From contig OZ018321.1 of NCBI GenBank assembly GCA_963969495.1, forward strand, positions 188,199,485 to 188,263,484: a stretch of 64,000 nucleotides of DNA, written 5' to 3'. Of the stretch, positions 1 through 11,100 are shown one piece after another. The stretch's first letter is position 1; every line of letters begins with the position of its first letter. The position numbers and the translations under genes are program-made. Origin of the DNA: Ceratothoa steindachneri (Eukaryota; Arthropoda; Malacostraca; Isopoda; Cymothoidae). The notes under the pieces are model-generated. The model was given only the letters and a program-made list of their open reading frames with translations. It was not told where the DNA came from and searched no databases.

Positions 1-2403
1 TCCTTTCCTCTTAATTATTCTTTAGCTATTCTTCTAAGGAATGAAACTTAGACACTATCAGATGCAAATCTCAAAGAATATTCTGAAATTTTCAATGAAA
101 GTAAAGGAGTAGTCTCTAAAAATGAAGATTTTGGTACTTTGTTCTTTAGGTTTGGACGATACTGTAGATATGTATGTAGATAAAAAGATATCGTAAATAA
201 AAATTCTCTACTTAAAAGACATTTCCGATCTTTTGGGTCAATTTCCCGTGATTTATCTCTTTTGGTCTGTCATCACCCCTAGTTGTTTTTTGGCTGGTGT
301 TACTTCTAAGTAAGTCGCATGTTACCAAGGATACCAGACATAAATGGTAATTAACGCTTCAATTTCTTTCGAAAGATTAAACAAGAATACTAATAAACTC
401 TACGTTTTAATAATAAAACTAATTAAACGACTTAGTTCTTTTCATTAAGTCGTTTCATTTTCTCAGATGGGCTATAAAAGTTCTTCGGTCGCTGTTGCTA
501 GAGGCCTTTAGAGTATTTTTTACTAACCCGCCTTCAAAACTCCATTTGAAGGTAACCATAAATTACAAAAGCATCGTTTCCACCATTCACCCTGCGAGAC
601 TATTCGTCTGTCTCATTCTCGTTAGCAGATATTTTATCCTCGGCGAGGCAAATCTGTCAAAAGTCGCTTGAACACAGGAATTGAAAGCTTTTTTAGGCCT
701 AACTTATTGATTAGTTCTTGAATAAACTACAATAGACCATCGATTGATACAAACTCCCTTTGTTAGACAGAGACTAAACGAAGCTACGAGAGATTTCACT
801 CTGTCACTCTAATATCCTTCCTAATTTCCATGAAATATGTTAGAAAAAGTGTTGGTAGGTGGTCGAAGTTGTAGATTTATTGTATAGCCTCCTTTTTTAA
901 TAAATGAAAAATAACTATATTTTTTTCCACATTAATTTCTATATCTCTGTTAAGATTATTTTGAGACAAAAATAAATTAAATCCATCACTAAGCAAAGAA
1001 CGATTAAGATAATATACAGATCAGAGACCAATAAATTATTATTGCTATCCGAATATATAGGTCAGACAGGCCAGGGCGTTGTGTACACACGTTGCTAGTG
1101 CAATACCAGTCTCTAAAGAAGATCACAAACGAGTAAAATATTATCTTTAATGAAATGATATTGTCTCCTAAATTCAACTTGATTATTTGATCGTCATGAG
1201 AACCAAATAATTTTAATCTTTCATACATTTTAGAATCTTTCTAACTTATTAACACATCTATACACACACAGACGCGACTCTAGCCTTTGGCAGACGAACC
1301 AACCACACTATTAAGTTTTTATAAATGTTGGGCTGGATCCAGTTTGAGCCTAGCAACAATTTGAGTCAATAATATTTCCATAAACCCTTATCACTCAAAC
1401 GAAATGAAAAAAAAGTCAATGAGGAACATAAAAATTGTAAAAGAGAAGACTCTTCATGAAGGAAAGACAAAAATGTATTTTTATTGAGTAAGATTACAGC
1501 GGTTGGATATGAAGTGTTGTTTGTCGGTTTCTCTTTGAAAGTCGAGCAATGTAGGCTTCTTCTGGCATTCTGGTTATTGAAGAATTCGCTCTTTACTGAG
1601 GCCACCTATTAACATCGATTTCAGAAAGCAAAGGGATGCTTGCCTTTTACATCTTCATTCGCACTTCTATTCATACTCTTTATTTATATTTGCGTCATTT
1701 AGTGTTATTGTCGCATCTAATTTTATCCGACTAACGAGTAATTATCACATTAACTTAACCCATCCGAGGGATTTATAATAACTATTTCTGTTCTTATCGT
1801 TCATTAGATTGAACTTTTCTTTAATGTAGATTATTCGAATGAAAAATAAAATACGAAGCCCCCGAAATAGAGGCAAATCGGTTGGAACTACGTTTTGCTT
1901 ATAGGTCCGAGGATTTTCCTACATGTACAAACATGATTTGCCTACATTCACACATTTTTTTCAGGAGCTCTTCTACTTATCTTGCTAATCCTTGTCCTAA
2001 AAAAATTGAAGGAAAAATAAAAGAGAATTTTATTTTCTCCCTCTCTTCTCCGCTAAGTGCAATGAATGGACTTAGGCTCAAACTATTAGAAATACAATGA
2101 AGTGTAGTGTGGGACAAAAGTGTGTAAGGAAATGATAACTAAACCACAATAAGTATTTTATTAAAATAAATAAAATTCTTATTAAATTCTAAATTTGATT
2201 CAATTTTAGTCAATTTTCACAATTTAATTAAATCTAGACAGTTTTCAAGTTCATACATAAATTTATGTTACTTATGTTGGCTCCGGTAAAGGTTCTATTA
2301 TAGGTTATATATAACACAAGTTCTATTTATTATGGATTATCTTGTAAATGTTATTATAGGTTCCGTTATAAGTTACATTATGTTATTATATTTTTTATTT
2401 TAT
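1..2403. other. AT-rich stretch without recognisable gene
   Basis: I see no protein family, RNA gene or mobile-element signature here. Short ORFs (for example 1366-1605 minus and 1882-2100 plus) have low-complexity translations and no recognisable domain. The last ~120 bases (2285-2400) hold degenerate copies of a short motif of the type TATAGGTTCTATTATAGG. The motif reappears at 3776-3860, on the other side of the GC-rich insertion. Confidence 0.6.
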
Positions 2404-3775
2404 TGTAGGGGAATCGTCACCCTTCCTCCCCCCCCGTTCACTCGTGGTGGAGTCACGAGGCGGTTACGGCAAAGACATCCGGCCCCAGGCCCCGCCGGGT
2501 CAAGCGCGTAACCGCAGCGCCGCACCACTCGGCGCTATGAAAGACCTAAAGGTTAAAATGCAAGATCTCCCCCAGGAGAGTGAGATTCAATTTCACGTCA
2601 AATAAGAAATTGGAGACGTGTTTCTCCCAAGCTCAAAGGCTAACGAGGAGCCGATGTAAAACTTGGTTGGAAAAACCGTTGGGCATAAGAACCCTCCTGG
2701 GCCCGCCATCAAGCCTTCCCCTTCCCCCACTTAGCACTCCCCCAGTGGGGTGACAACTTATAAATAAGGAACAGTGAGGAAAATCGGGGTAGTATACGTC
2801 AGTCTTTAGGTGACGAAGTCCCCGAATTAAGATCGGGCTACCGAGACTGGAGAGGTAGATTACTTGGCTCGCCAGGCCAAGAAGTACCCTGCAAGAAATG
2901 CAGGGCTACCTACCTTAAGGTCTAAGAAGCAGCTCATCCTCGAGCTAGTCCCTGGTTATCAAACCAAACGATAAGTTAACTTTGTTAAGTTCAACTTACT
3001 CTCGTCAGAGAGACTCCTCATATCCTGGGGCATCTTAAACACCAGGAGGATTCCTCGTCCTTGAGGAATTAAGGAAAAGGCTCCCCCTCGAGCCCGTTGC
3101 TCGGTGGCTACACCAAACTCATAAGTTAACTTGGTTGAGTAACCAAGTTCAACTTATTCTCGTCAGAGAAATCCCCCTCCGTTATACTTGCCCTTGAGGA
3201 AGACTGGAACTAAGAAGAAGCTCATCCTCGAGCGAGTTCCTGGTTACCAAACCGAACTTTAAGTAACTTATTCTCGTCAGAGAAACTCCCCCTCATCGAT
3301 CCTCGCCCTTGAAGAAGACCCTCCCCGAGTTCAGTCCTCGCCCATGAGGAATTAAGAAACGAAGGAGAAAAGCTCCCCCTCGAGCTCGTTACTCAGTAGT
3401 CACACCGCACTCCAAGTTAACTTGGTTTAAGAACCAAGTTTGACTCCCTCTCGCTAGAGAGACCACGACTCCAGTAGAGTTCGTAAGCCTAAATCTTATA
3501 TATTGATGTGTGTAGCGAGTTTAACTAATTTTAGAGGGTCAAACTAATTGAATTAATTCTGGTTTATGATAATATACAGAGTATTGCTATGGTTAATGTT
3601 TAAATTTTGTGTATTCAATTGTTAGAGTTAAAATATAAGTTTATTTGGGGAATTATTGTGCGTTTTTCTATATCCTAACGTGTTTCCAACGGCTCTATTC
3701 TTTAAGAATTTAAGATAATAACAATATTAGCACTCTTAGCACTCTTAGAACAAAAAGGGGGGTAATTCTACGACA
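2404..3775 (+). mobile_element. candidate solo LTR, GC-rich, with internal ~150-bp modules
   Basis: This GC-rich block begins TGTAGGGGAATCGTC and ends CTACGACA, so it has TG...CA ends. The five bases before it (TTTAT, 2399-2403) and after it (TTTGT, 3776-3780) differ at one position, which suggests a decayed target duplication. The terminal ACGACA matches the 3' end of the LTRs at 25665-26751, 34714-35991 and 55009-56193. A TATA-like motif (TTATAAATAAGG) lies near 2757. From about 2925 to 3470 four modules of 130-150 bp alternate in two types; each has a CTCGAG-containing start, a GTTAACTTGGTT-like hairpin and a CTCGTCAGAGA-like box. No coding capacity is seen. The alternative is a GC-rich leader or UTR of another retroelement. 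Confidence 0.5.
2925..3475. repeat. four imperfect 130-150-bp tandem modules
   Basis: Modules start near 2925, 3078, 3209 and 3360. Modules 1 and 3 share AAGCTCATCCTCGAGC and a CCTGGTTA box. Modules 2 and 4 share AGCTCCCCCTCGAGC and a CACACC/TACACC box. The alternation implies duplication of a two-module unit of about 285 bp. Each module includes a complementary CTTGGTT...AACCAAG or related stem. Confidence 0.65.
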
Positions 3776-5077
3776 TTTGTTATAGGCACCATTTTATGTT
3801 TCATTACAGGTTGTACATATAATAGGTTCTGTTACGGTTTCTATTATAGGTCCTACTTGAAGGGTACCCTGCTTTGCTCGGGTATAAAGACTGTAAAATA
3901 AATTTGCTATTTCCAAGGTTAGGTCAGCTTATTCGGGTTACTTTTATTTGAAAATTGGGAACAATCTGAAGTGTAGCAACGTTTATCTCACTTTTTTCTA
4001 GTTTGTGGTTTTATTTGATGGTTATAATTTGTTTGATGTGTGTATTACGTGTTAGGACAAGAGGTTTAGTTTTGTTGAATTTATTCTATGATTGTGAGCT
4101 GCTTGAAGTGTGACGAAGGTTAGGTCCGGTGGGTTTTTTTTGTGGGGGGGGGGGGATTTATCGGTTACTTTGAGTTGTTTTCGGTTACAAAGAATTCGGT
4201 TTCCTCGAATTTAAAGCAAATGATAAACAAAGGCGTATCTCGCAATAATTTGTGAGGAGAGACGTGAAAATGCTTGGAAGACCCGTAGATCTTCTTACAG
4301 GGAGGCTAAACTGTAGGGTTCGGGGCTAGGGGTACTGTAGAGAGACTAAGCAATCTAGATAGTTTTCGTACCATGGTTACCCATTCTAAACCTGACATTT
4401 GCGTGTGGGTTAAAAAATATGTAAGGAAAATAAAGAGGGGGAGGGGGGAGATAGAGAAAAAGGCGGGATGAATGCAGACATTTTAAATACTAAAACCCCC
4501 CCTCGTACCTAAGAGGGAACAGTGAAATACCCCATCCCCCTGAGGCCCCGATCTAGGATGAACGGGTGACAGCTAGTGGGCGACAAGCCTCCGTAATTAG
4601 TCAACCCCCGATAAAATAGGTGAAAAGAGACTTGTAAAGAAGATGGCGGAAAAAGGGGTAAAATGGAAAGTGAAGATGCTTGGAAGACAGGCGCAGATCC
4701 TCTTACAGGATCTGTATAATTAAAGCTAAAGGTAGGTCAAGTTTTTATAGACCGTTTAACGCCCTCTTTCACCCTCTGCTGGTCTAAGCAGGCGCGAGAA
4801 AGTGAGAGATTTAAAAAGGGGTTCAAAAGACGAGCCGAGAGAGGGCACCAGTTGCTTTAGGAGCGGTGAGATAGGGAGGGCATGTTGATCCTACCAGGTT
4901 TCAACTGAAGGAGGGGTATTGCCCCTGTAACACCAACCATCCACACCCTTTGCGGGTTGGTTGGATTTGATGGTTTGTTGTAACGATTATGCGATTTTAA
5001 GACTGTTTGAGCCGAGGCGAAGGTTAGGTCAGCTGGTTTGCAATAGTGCGTTAGATTTGATGGTAATGAGTTGGTTG
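3776..5077. other. low-complexity and dispersed-motif spacer
   Basis: No coding signature is seen. The motif AAGGTTAGGTCAGC, or a close variant, recurs near 3918, 4121 and 5022. A sequence of about 39 bp occurs twice (4265-4303 and 4671-4710), with the shared core ATGCTTGGAAGAC followed by AGATC and CTCTTACAGG-like bases. A poly-G run lies at 4144-4154 and purine-rich tracts at 4430-4470. Confidence 0.55.
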
Positions 5078-5305
5078 TACTTTTATGGTTCTTGGTTAAG
5101 TTGTTTGGTTTTCTAGCTTTGTATGTTGCTTGGTTAGGTTTTTGGTTGTCTGGCTTTGTATGGTGCTTAGTGAGGTTTTTGGTTTTCTGACTTTGTATGG
5201 TTCTTGGTTAGGTTGTTTGGCTTTGTATGGTTCTTGGTTAGGTTGTTTGGATTTGTATGGTTCTTGGTTAGGTTATTTGATTGTTTAGCTTTGTATAGTA
5301 TAAAT
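5078..5305 (+). repeat. minisatellite, 30-40-bp period
   Basis: Units of the form CTTTGTATGGTTCTTGGTTAGG recur. The last three are spaced 30 bases apart (around 5193, 5223 and 5253), and earlier units are longer by an added TTTTGGTT segment. The TTAGG inside each unit looks telomere-like, but the period is 30 and not 5. Confidence 0.8.
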
Positions 5306-5435
5306 GATTGTTTCCCTACGATTATTTTATTTAAATATTAATCTGACCTGGCAAAACGTGCACCACTTGAATTGACCACTTGACAAAACGAAAATATCTT
5401 CTAACCGATCACATCTACTCCAATCAGTTGCTAAT

Positions 5436-6155
5436 ATGTTAGTACTACCAACAAGCAGAATTGATCCTATCGATTCTAATGCTAACACTGAAGAATATAT
5501 TGATCCAAATCCACAGCTTGGATATACTCGTAGGTTTGAGAAAAGGCTAGCAGAAATAATGATCACCAAGAATATTCCAGCTTCTGAAGAAAAACACATT
5601 CGCAAAGGAGCACAAAATATTTGGCCTTATATTCTTAAAAATCGTTTACGAGAAAATATTTATATCCTTAAAAATATAAAATTATTCTCAGTACAAAATA
5701 CTTTGAATCATATAAAGGATCCCATCCTTCCTCTAAAAGAATAATTCACCTTGGACGAAGAAAAATGTCATTAATTAATTTAAATATAAGATCATATATC
5801 AAATATATCAACTACTGAAGCGTTTTGGTCAGAAGTATATGATTATAAAGATTCTTCTGGAGGAAACCCGTTTAAACAAGTTGCAGAATTTGCTCTGATC
5901 CTTTTATTTTTACCAAATTATAATGCAGAAGTTGAAAGGCAATTCAGCAGCATAAATATAGTAAAAGATAAACTAAGAAACAAAATACAATTGCCAATGC
6001 TTTCGGCTGTTCTTGCAGTAAAATATGGCTTAAAGAGACACAGCAAATGCTGCCTAAACTTTGAATTACCAAAGGATATACTAAATAAAATTAGAACAAT
6101 GCAATCATACGATCCTGAAAAAGCTCTAGAAGAAGATGCACAACTTGATTCGTAA
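5436..6155 (+). pseudogene. hAT-type transposase, C-terminal remnant
   Basis: The reading frame at 5436-5744 is followed by a second segment, about 5805-6155, in another frame. The second segment contains STTEAFWSEVYDYKD, then LPNYNAEVERQFSSINIVKD, then KLRNKIQLPMLSAVLAVKYG. The run of hydrophobic residues, a small or acidic residue before ER.FS, and K..LRN matches the hAT-family C-terminal dimerisation region, in which the transposase dimerises to act on terminal repeats. The N-terminal BED finger and the catalytic core are not visible, and the two pieces are separated by at least one frameshift and a stop. I could not identify terminal repeats around it, so the element is partial and probably dead. 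Confidence 0.65.
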
Positions 6156-6409
6156 AGCCTTTTAGATGAAATTGTATTGATATAATCAAAATATGTAGTG
6201 ATGGGTAAGTAAAATATTTGTTTAACATTTGTTCTTTCTGTGTAGCACGTTTTTAGCATTCTTTAGCATTTTTCAACTACAATCTAGCATTAAAACTAAA
6301 TTTTCATTTGGCAACACTGGTATTCATTCCATTCTCAGTATAAGAATGAAGAGAGTATGGTAACTTCATACCGAAACTAGTCTCGTAAATATATTCTATG
6401 CTCCTATAC

Positions 6410-7476
6410 AGTAATTTCATTTATCGGAGACCACGTGCTATTGGTATCCCGCCATGGACGTCATTTTCTGTTCGAACTTTCTCGAATTTTCGACTCCTGA
6501 GCACGTTGGGAAAATATTTCCCAATCCTGCGACTCGTCCCAAGCCTCCCCTCCCCGCACCGGTGACGAGGCGCGAAAGAGCCTCCGGATTAAGATGTCTG
6601 GAGCTTGTGACTCCTTTCTCCAAACTTCCCCTTCCCTTCAGAATCGGGCATACAAATACTCGGGTTATTCTGTAGTTCGACGAGCCAAGCCCGCACCTCA
6701 AAACCGTCCTTATCTTCTCGTCCCGTGAGCGTTCGTCAGACAGCTGCCTTCTTCAGCCGATTCTACCCAAGTCAATTGGTAACTTCTGTGAACGGCAAGC
6801 CTTTGAATTTGCGCAACAGTCTCCCTTCGTTTAATCGAACCGAAGAACATCTCCAACGATTACCTTCGAGGAAAAGAAGATTCCTCTTTCAGTGGAATTA
6901 CGAGAATTCCCACATTTCCCGTCGAACGTCATCTTTGAAGTTTGGCTATCTTCATCGGAAGATTGGTTCGGATCGTGCCCAACCTGCCTCATCGGATCGT
7001 ACACCACTCGCCTCATCACAAGAAGGACCTTCCTCGAAGTCACCGACCCGTAACTCAATTATTAGTATTGCCAAATTCCCCCTTTTGATCTGAGTCTAGT
7101 TACATTAATCAAATAATTTCATTTGAGAATCCCCCCCTCATAATAATTATCAAGAGACTATCTCAATTTAAATAATTCCCTTTTGTTTATAATTATTCTT
7201 ATTTTAATCTTTGTAAATAAAATTCCATTTGTGTGTTTCATCTTTAATAACCTTGAACGATACTCTCGGCCTATTCAAGTAAATCTCGCCAACCATGTAT
7301 GCGCTCTGTTTAATTATTAAGGATTTGAAACCCAACGCCTCAAGTGTGACCTCCTAGACGGTCGTTAATCCCTGCGAACATTCCTTCAACGGTTCGCGTT
7401 GCAGTAGGTGATTAAGTCCCCCCCACCCCCCGACATAATATAGTAGTGTATGGTATAGAGTGGTTGTAACACGATA
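6410..7476 (+). mobile_element. solo LTR of the Gmr1-like LTR family
   Basis: This block aligns by eye along most of its length with the 3' LTR at 55009-56193. Shared stretches include AATCGGGCATACAAATACTC, the GAGCGTTCGTCAGACAGC region, CTTCATCGGAAG(A/G)TTGG, TTTGTAAATAAA and GGTTCGCGTTGCAGTAGGTG. It is flanked by a perfect 5-bp repeat TATAC (6405-6409 and 7477-7481). The ends, AG...TA in place of TG...CA, fit one mutation at each terminus. No internal region is present, so it is a solo LTR left by LTR-LTR recombination. ORFs at 6454-6675 and 6725-7093 are chance frames within it. The AATAAA at about 7217 is its likely poly(A) signal. Confidence 0.85.
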
Positions 7477-7494
7477 TATACCATAAATCACTAT

Positions 7495-7540
7495 TGAGTT
7501 CTTTCACATATATATACATCACGTCAATGTGATATCCTCC
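7495..7540 (+). mobile_element. remnant of Penelope-like element terminal repeat
   Basis: The string ATATATACATCACGTCAATG and the following TGATATCCTCCAT closely match the end of the Penelope-like repeat at 62261-62291 (ATATATATCACGCTAATG, TGATATCTTCCAT). As there, the end abuts a TA-rich microsatellite. Only the last ~45 bases remain. Confidence 0.6.
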
Positions 7541-7542
7541 AT

Positions 7543-7632
<90 letters not shown>
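7541..7632. repeat. (TC)n(TA)n microsatellite
   Basis: A (TC)n tract at 7541-7565 runs directly into (TA)n, which continues to about 7632. The 98-codon minus-strand ORF here is a run of alternating Ile-Tyr and is not a gene. Confidence 0.97.
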
Positions 7633-7636
<4 letters not shown>

Positions 7637-8138
7637 CTCTTCGCAAGTTAAGGTAAAAAAACTTGTCCTCCATAAATCTTTCAACTTCTTCCTCCAGGCG
7701 GCAACCAACCTTTACATGAACCCCTCAGACGGATCAAATAAATCAATAACCCCCCTTCCCCATTTTATGTTTTTTTGTTGCTGTCCTTTTTTTCCGACAT
7801 CCCTTGGCTAAAATTTAATATATTGGATTGCGTATAACCCATGATTTAATGGAGATCGGATGGAATTAGAAAATTTAAAATAATAAGTAGAAGGTTAAAA
7901 ATAAATCAATGTTAAATTAGCCTGCAATTTTTAGCCTATTGATCAATTTGATGTAGCTTCTATCCCGGCAACCATGTGAAGAGGAAACAAGGTCACGAAA
8001 TTAAGAACCATGTAGTTATAGTTCTTCCCTGGACCACCCTTGTTCGTACCTTTAAATTGGGCCTAATTTCACGAACTTTGTGGGAATTTATGATAAGTCA
8101 CCTGACTCATTAAGCATGGTTAACCTGGACCATTGTTC
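7633..8138. other. spacer before satellite A
   Basis: AT-rich sequence with no coding or repeat-element signature that I recognise. Confidence 0.5.
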
Positions 8139-11100
8139 TTCTCCTTTCTATTTAACCGACAGGGAGTCTGCCATAATGGAATTTTTCCTTTATTCCTATC
8201 CCTTCTTTTTAACCATCGGGGAGTCTGCCACATTTAAATTTTTCCTATATCACTCTCTTTTCTATTTTACTGACGCGGAGTCTGCCAAAATTGAATGTTT
8301 CCCTTATTGGTCCTTTATATTTAACCGTCGGGGAGTCTACCACATTTAAATATTTCTTGTATTCTTTCCGATCTATTATTCCGACATGGGGTCCCCTATA
8401 ATTGTCATTTTCTTTTATTCCTCTCCCTTCTATTTAACAATCGGGGAGTCTGCCACATTTAATTTTTCCTCTATTCCTCACCTTTCTATTTTACCGACGC
8501 GGGTCCTGTCCTAATTAAAATTTTCATTAATTGCTATCGCTACTAGTAACCGTGGGGGAGTCTGCCATATTAAAATTTTTCATGTATTCCTCTCCTTTTT
8601 ATTTTACAGACGCGGGGTCTGCCATAATTGAATTTTCATTTATTCCTCTCTCTTCTATTTAAATTTGGGCACTCTACCACATGTATTCGTCTCCTTTCTA
8701 TTTTAGCAAAGCGGGGTCTCTCATAATTTATTTTCTCTATTACTCTGCTTTCTAATTAATCATAGGGGAGTCTGCCACATTTATTTTTTTAGGTATTCCT
8801 CTCCGTTCTAATTTACCGACGCGGGGTCTGCCATAATTGAATTTTCTTTTATTCTTCTCCTTTCTATTTAACCGTCGGGGAGTTTGCGACATTTACTTTT
8901 TTCTTGTATTTATCTCCTTTTTTTTAACCAATGGGGTTCTGATATAATTGAATTGTTTCGTTATTCCTCTGCCTTCTATTTTCAGTCTTGAGGAGTCTGC
9001 CACATTTAAATTTTTCCTGCATTCACATCCTATATATTTTACCGACGCGGGGTCTGCCATAATTGATTCTTTTCCTCTATTAGTCTCTCTTCAATTTAAC
9101 CGTCGGAGAGTTTGCCACATTAACATTTTTCCTGTATGCCTTGCCATTATATTTAACCAATGGGGTTCTGCTCTCCCTTCTATTTAATGGTCGGGAGTCT
9201 GCCATATATATTTTTTTCCTGTATTCCTATCCTTTCTATTTTACCGACGGGGAGTCTACCATAATTAAAATTTTCCTCTATTCCTCTCCTATCTATTTGA
9301 CTATCGGGGAGTCTACCACATTTAAATTTTTCCTGTATGCCTTTCCTTTCTATTTTACCTGCGTTGCGTCTGCAATACCTAAATTTTCTTTATTCCTCTC
9401 CTTTCTCTTTAACCGTTTGGGAGTGTGTCACATATAAAGATTTCCTGTAATCCTCTCCTTTCTATTTTACCGACGTGAGCTCTGCCATAATTAAATTTTT
9501 CACTTATTGGTCCCTTATATTTAACCATCGGGGAGTTTCCAGATTTAAATTTTCCCTGTATTCCTTTCCGATCTATTTTTTCCGACACGGAGTCTCTCAT
9601 AATTGAAATTTTCCTTTATTCCTTTCCCTTCTATTTAATCGGCGGGGAGTCTGCCACATTTAATTTTTCCTCTATTCCTCTTCTTTCTATTTTAACCACG
9701 CGCGGCATGTCATAGTTAAAAATTTTCTTAATTGCTATCACTATTTGTAACCGTCGGGGAGTCTGCTATATTAAAAAATTTCATGTATTCCTCTCCTTTC
9801 TATTTTACCGACGCAGGGTCTGCCATAATTGAATTTTCAATTATTCCTCTCCCTTCTATTTAAATTTTGGAAGTCTACCACATATAAATTTTACCTGTAT
9901 TCCTCTCCTTTCTATTTTACCGACTCAGGGTCTCCAATAATTTATTTTTTTCTCTATTACTCTCTTTTCTGCTTAATCATAGGGGAGTCTGCCACATCTA
10001 TTTTTTAATGAATTCCTCTTCCTTCTAGTTTACCAACGCGGGGTCTGCCATAATTGAATTTTCCTTTATTCTTCTCTTTTCTATTTAACCGTCGGGGAGT
10101 CTGCCACATTTAAATTTTTCCTGTATTTATCTCCTTTCTTTTTAACCGACGCGGGGTCTACCATAATTAAGTTTTCACTCTATTGCTCTCTCTTCTATTT
10201 AATCGTCGGTGATTCTGCCATATTTAAATTTTCATGGATTCCCTCCCTCTCCTTTATATTTTACTGACACGGGACCTCACATAATTGAATAGTTCCTTTA
10301 TTCCTCTCCCTTCTATTTTACCGACGCCGGGTCTCCGGTAATTTAATTTTCTATATTGCTATCTCTTCCTTTTACCCGTCGCGAAATCTGCAACATTCAA
10401 ATTTTTCCTTTATTCCTCCCCTCTCTATTTTACCGACGGAGGATCTCCCATAATTTAATTTTCTTAATTGCTCTCCCTTCTTTTTAAACGTCGTAGAGTC
10501 TGCCACATTTAAATTAGTCCTGTATTCCTCTGCTTTCTATTTTACCGACGAGGGGTCTGTCATAGTTTAATTTTTCATTTATTCCCGTCCCTTCTATTTA
10601 ACTTTGGGGAGTCTGCCACATTTAAATTTTTCATTTATTCCTTTCCTTTCTATTTTAAAGACGCAGGGTTTCCCATAATAACATTTATTTATTTCTCCTC
10701 CTTCTTTTAAACCGTCAGGGAGTCTGCCACATTTATATTTTTACGGTATTCCTCTCCTTTCTATTTAATCGTCGCGTGGTCTGCCATAAATATATTTTTC
10801 CTCTATTACTCTCCATTCTATTTGACCGTTGGGGAGTCTGCCACATTAAAGTTTTTCTTGTATGATTCTCCTTTCTATTTTACCGTTGCTGGGTCTTCCA
10901 TAATTAAATATTTCCTTTATTGCTCTCCCTTGTATTTGACCGCCTGGTAGTCTGTCTGATTTTCATTTTTCATGTATTCTTCTCCTTTCCACTTTACCGA
11001 TGCAGAGTTTGCCATAATTGATTTTTTCCTTTATTCCCATCCCTTATTTACCGTCGAGGAGCTGGTGCATTTTATTCTTTTCTATATTCCTCTCTTTTAT

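Noticed and set aside
5078..5305. Telomere-like TTAGG motifs
   Set aside because: TTAGG occurs once per 30-40-bp unit within GGTTAGGTT and is not a pentamer array, so this is an ordinary minisatellite.
6725..7093. A 122-codon ORF on the plus strand
   Set aside because: It falls inside the solo LTR 6410-7476 and corresponds to non-coding LTR sequence in the full-length element.
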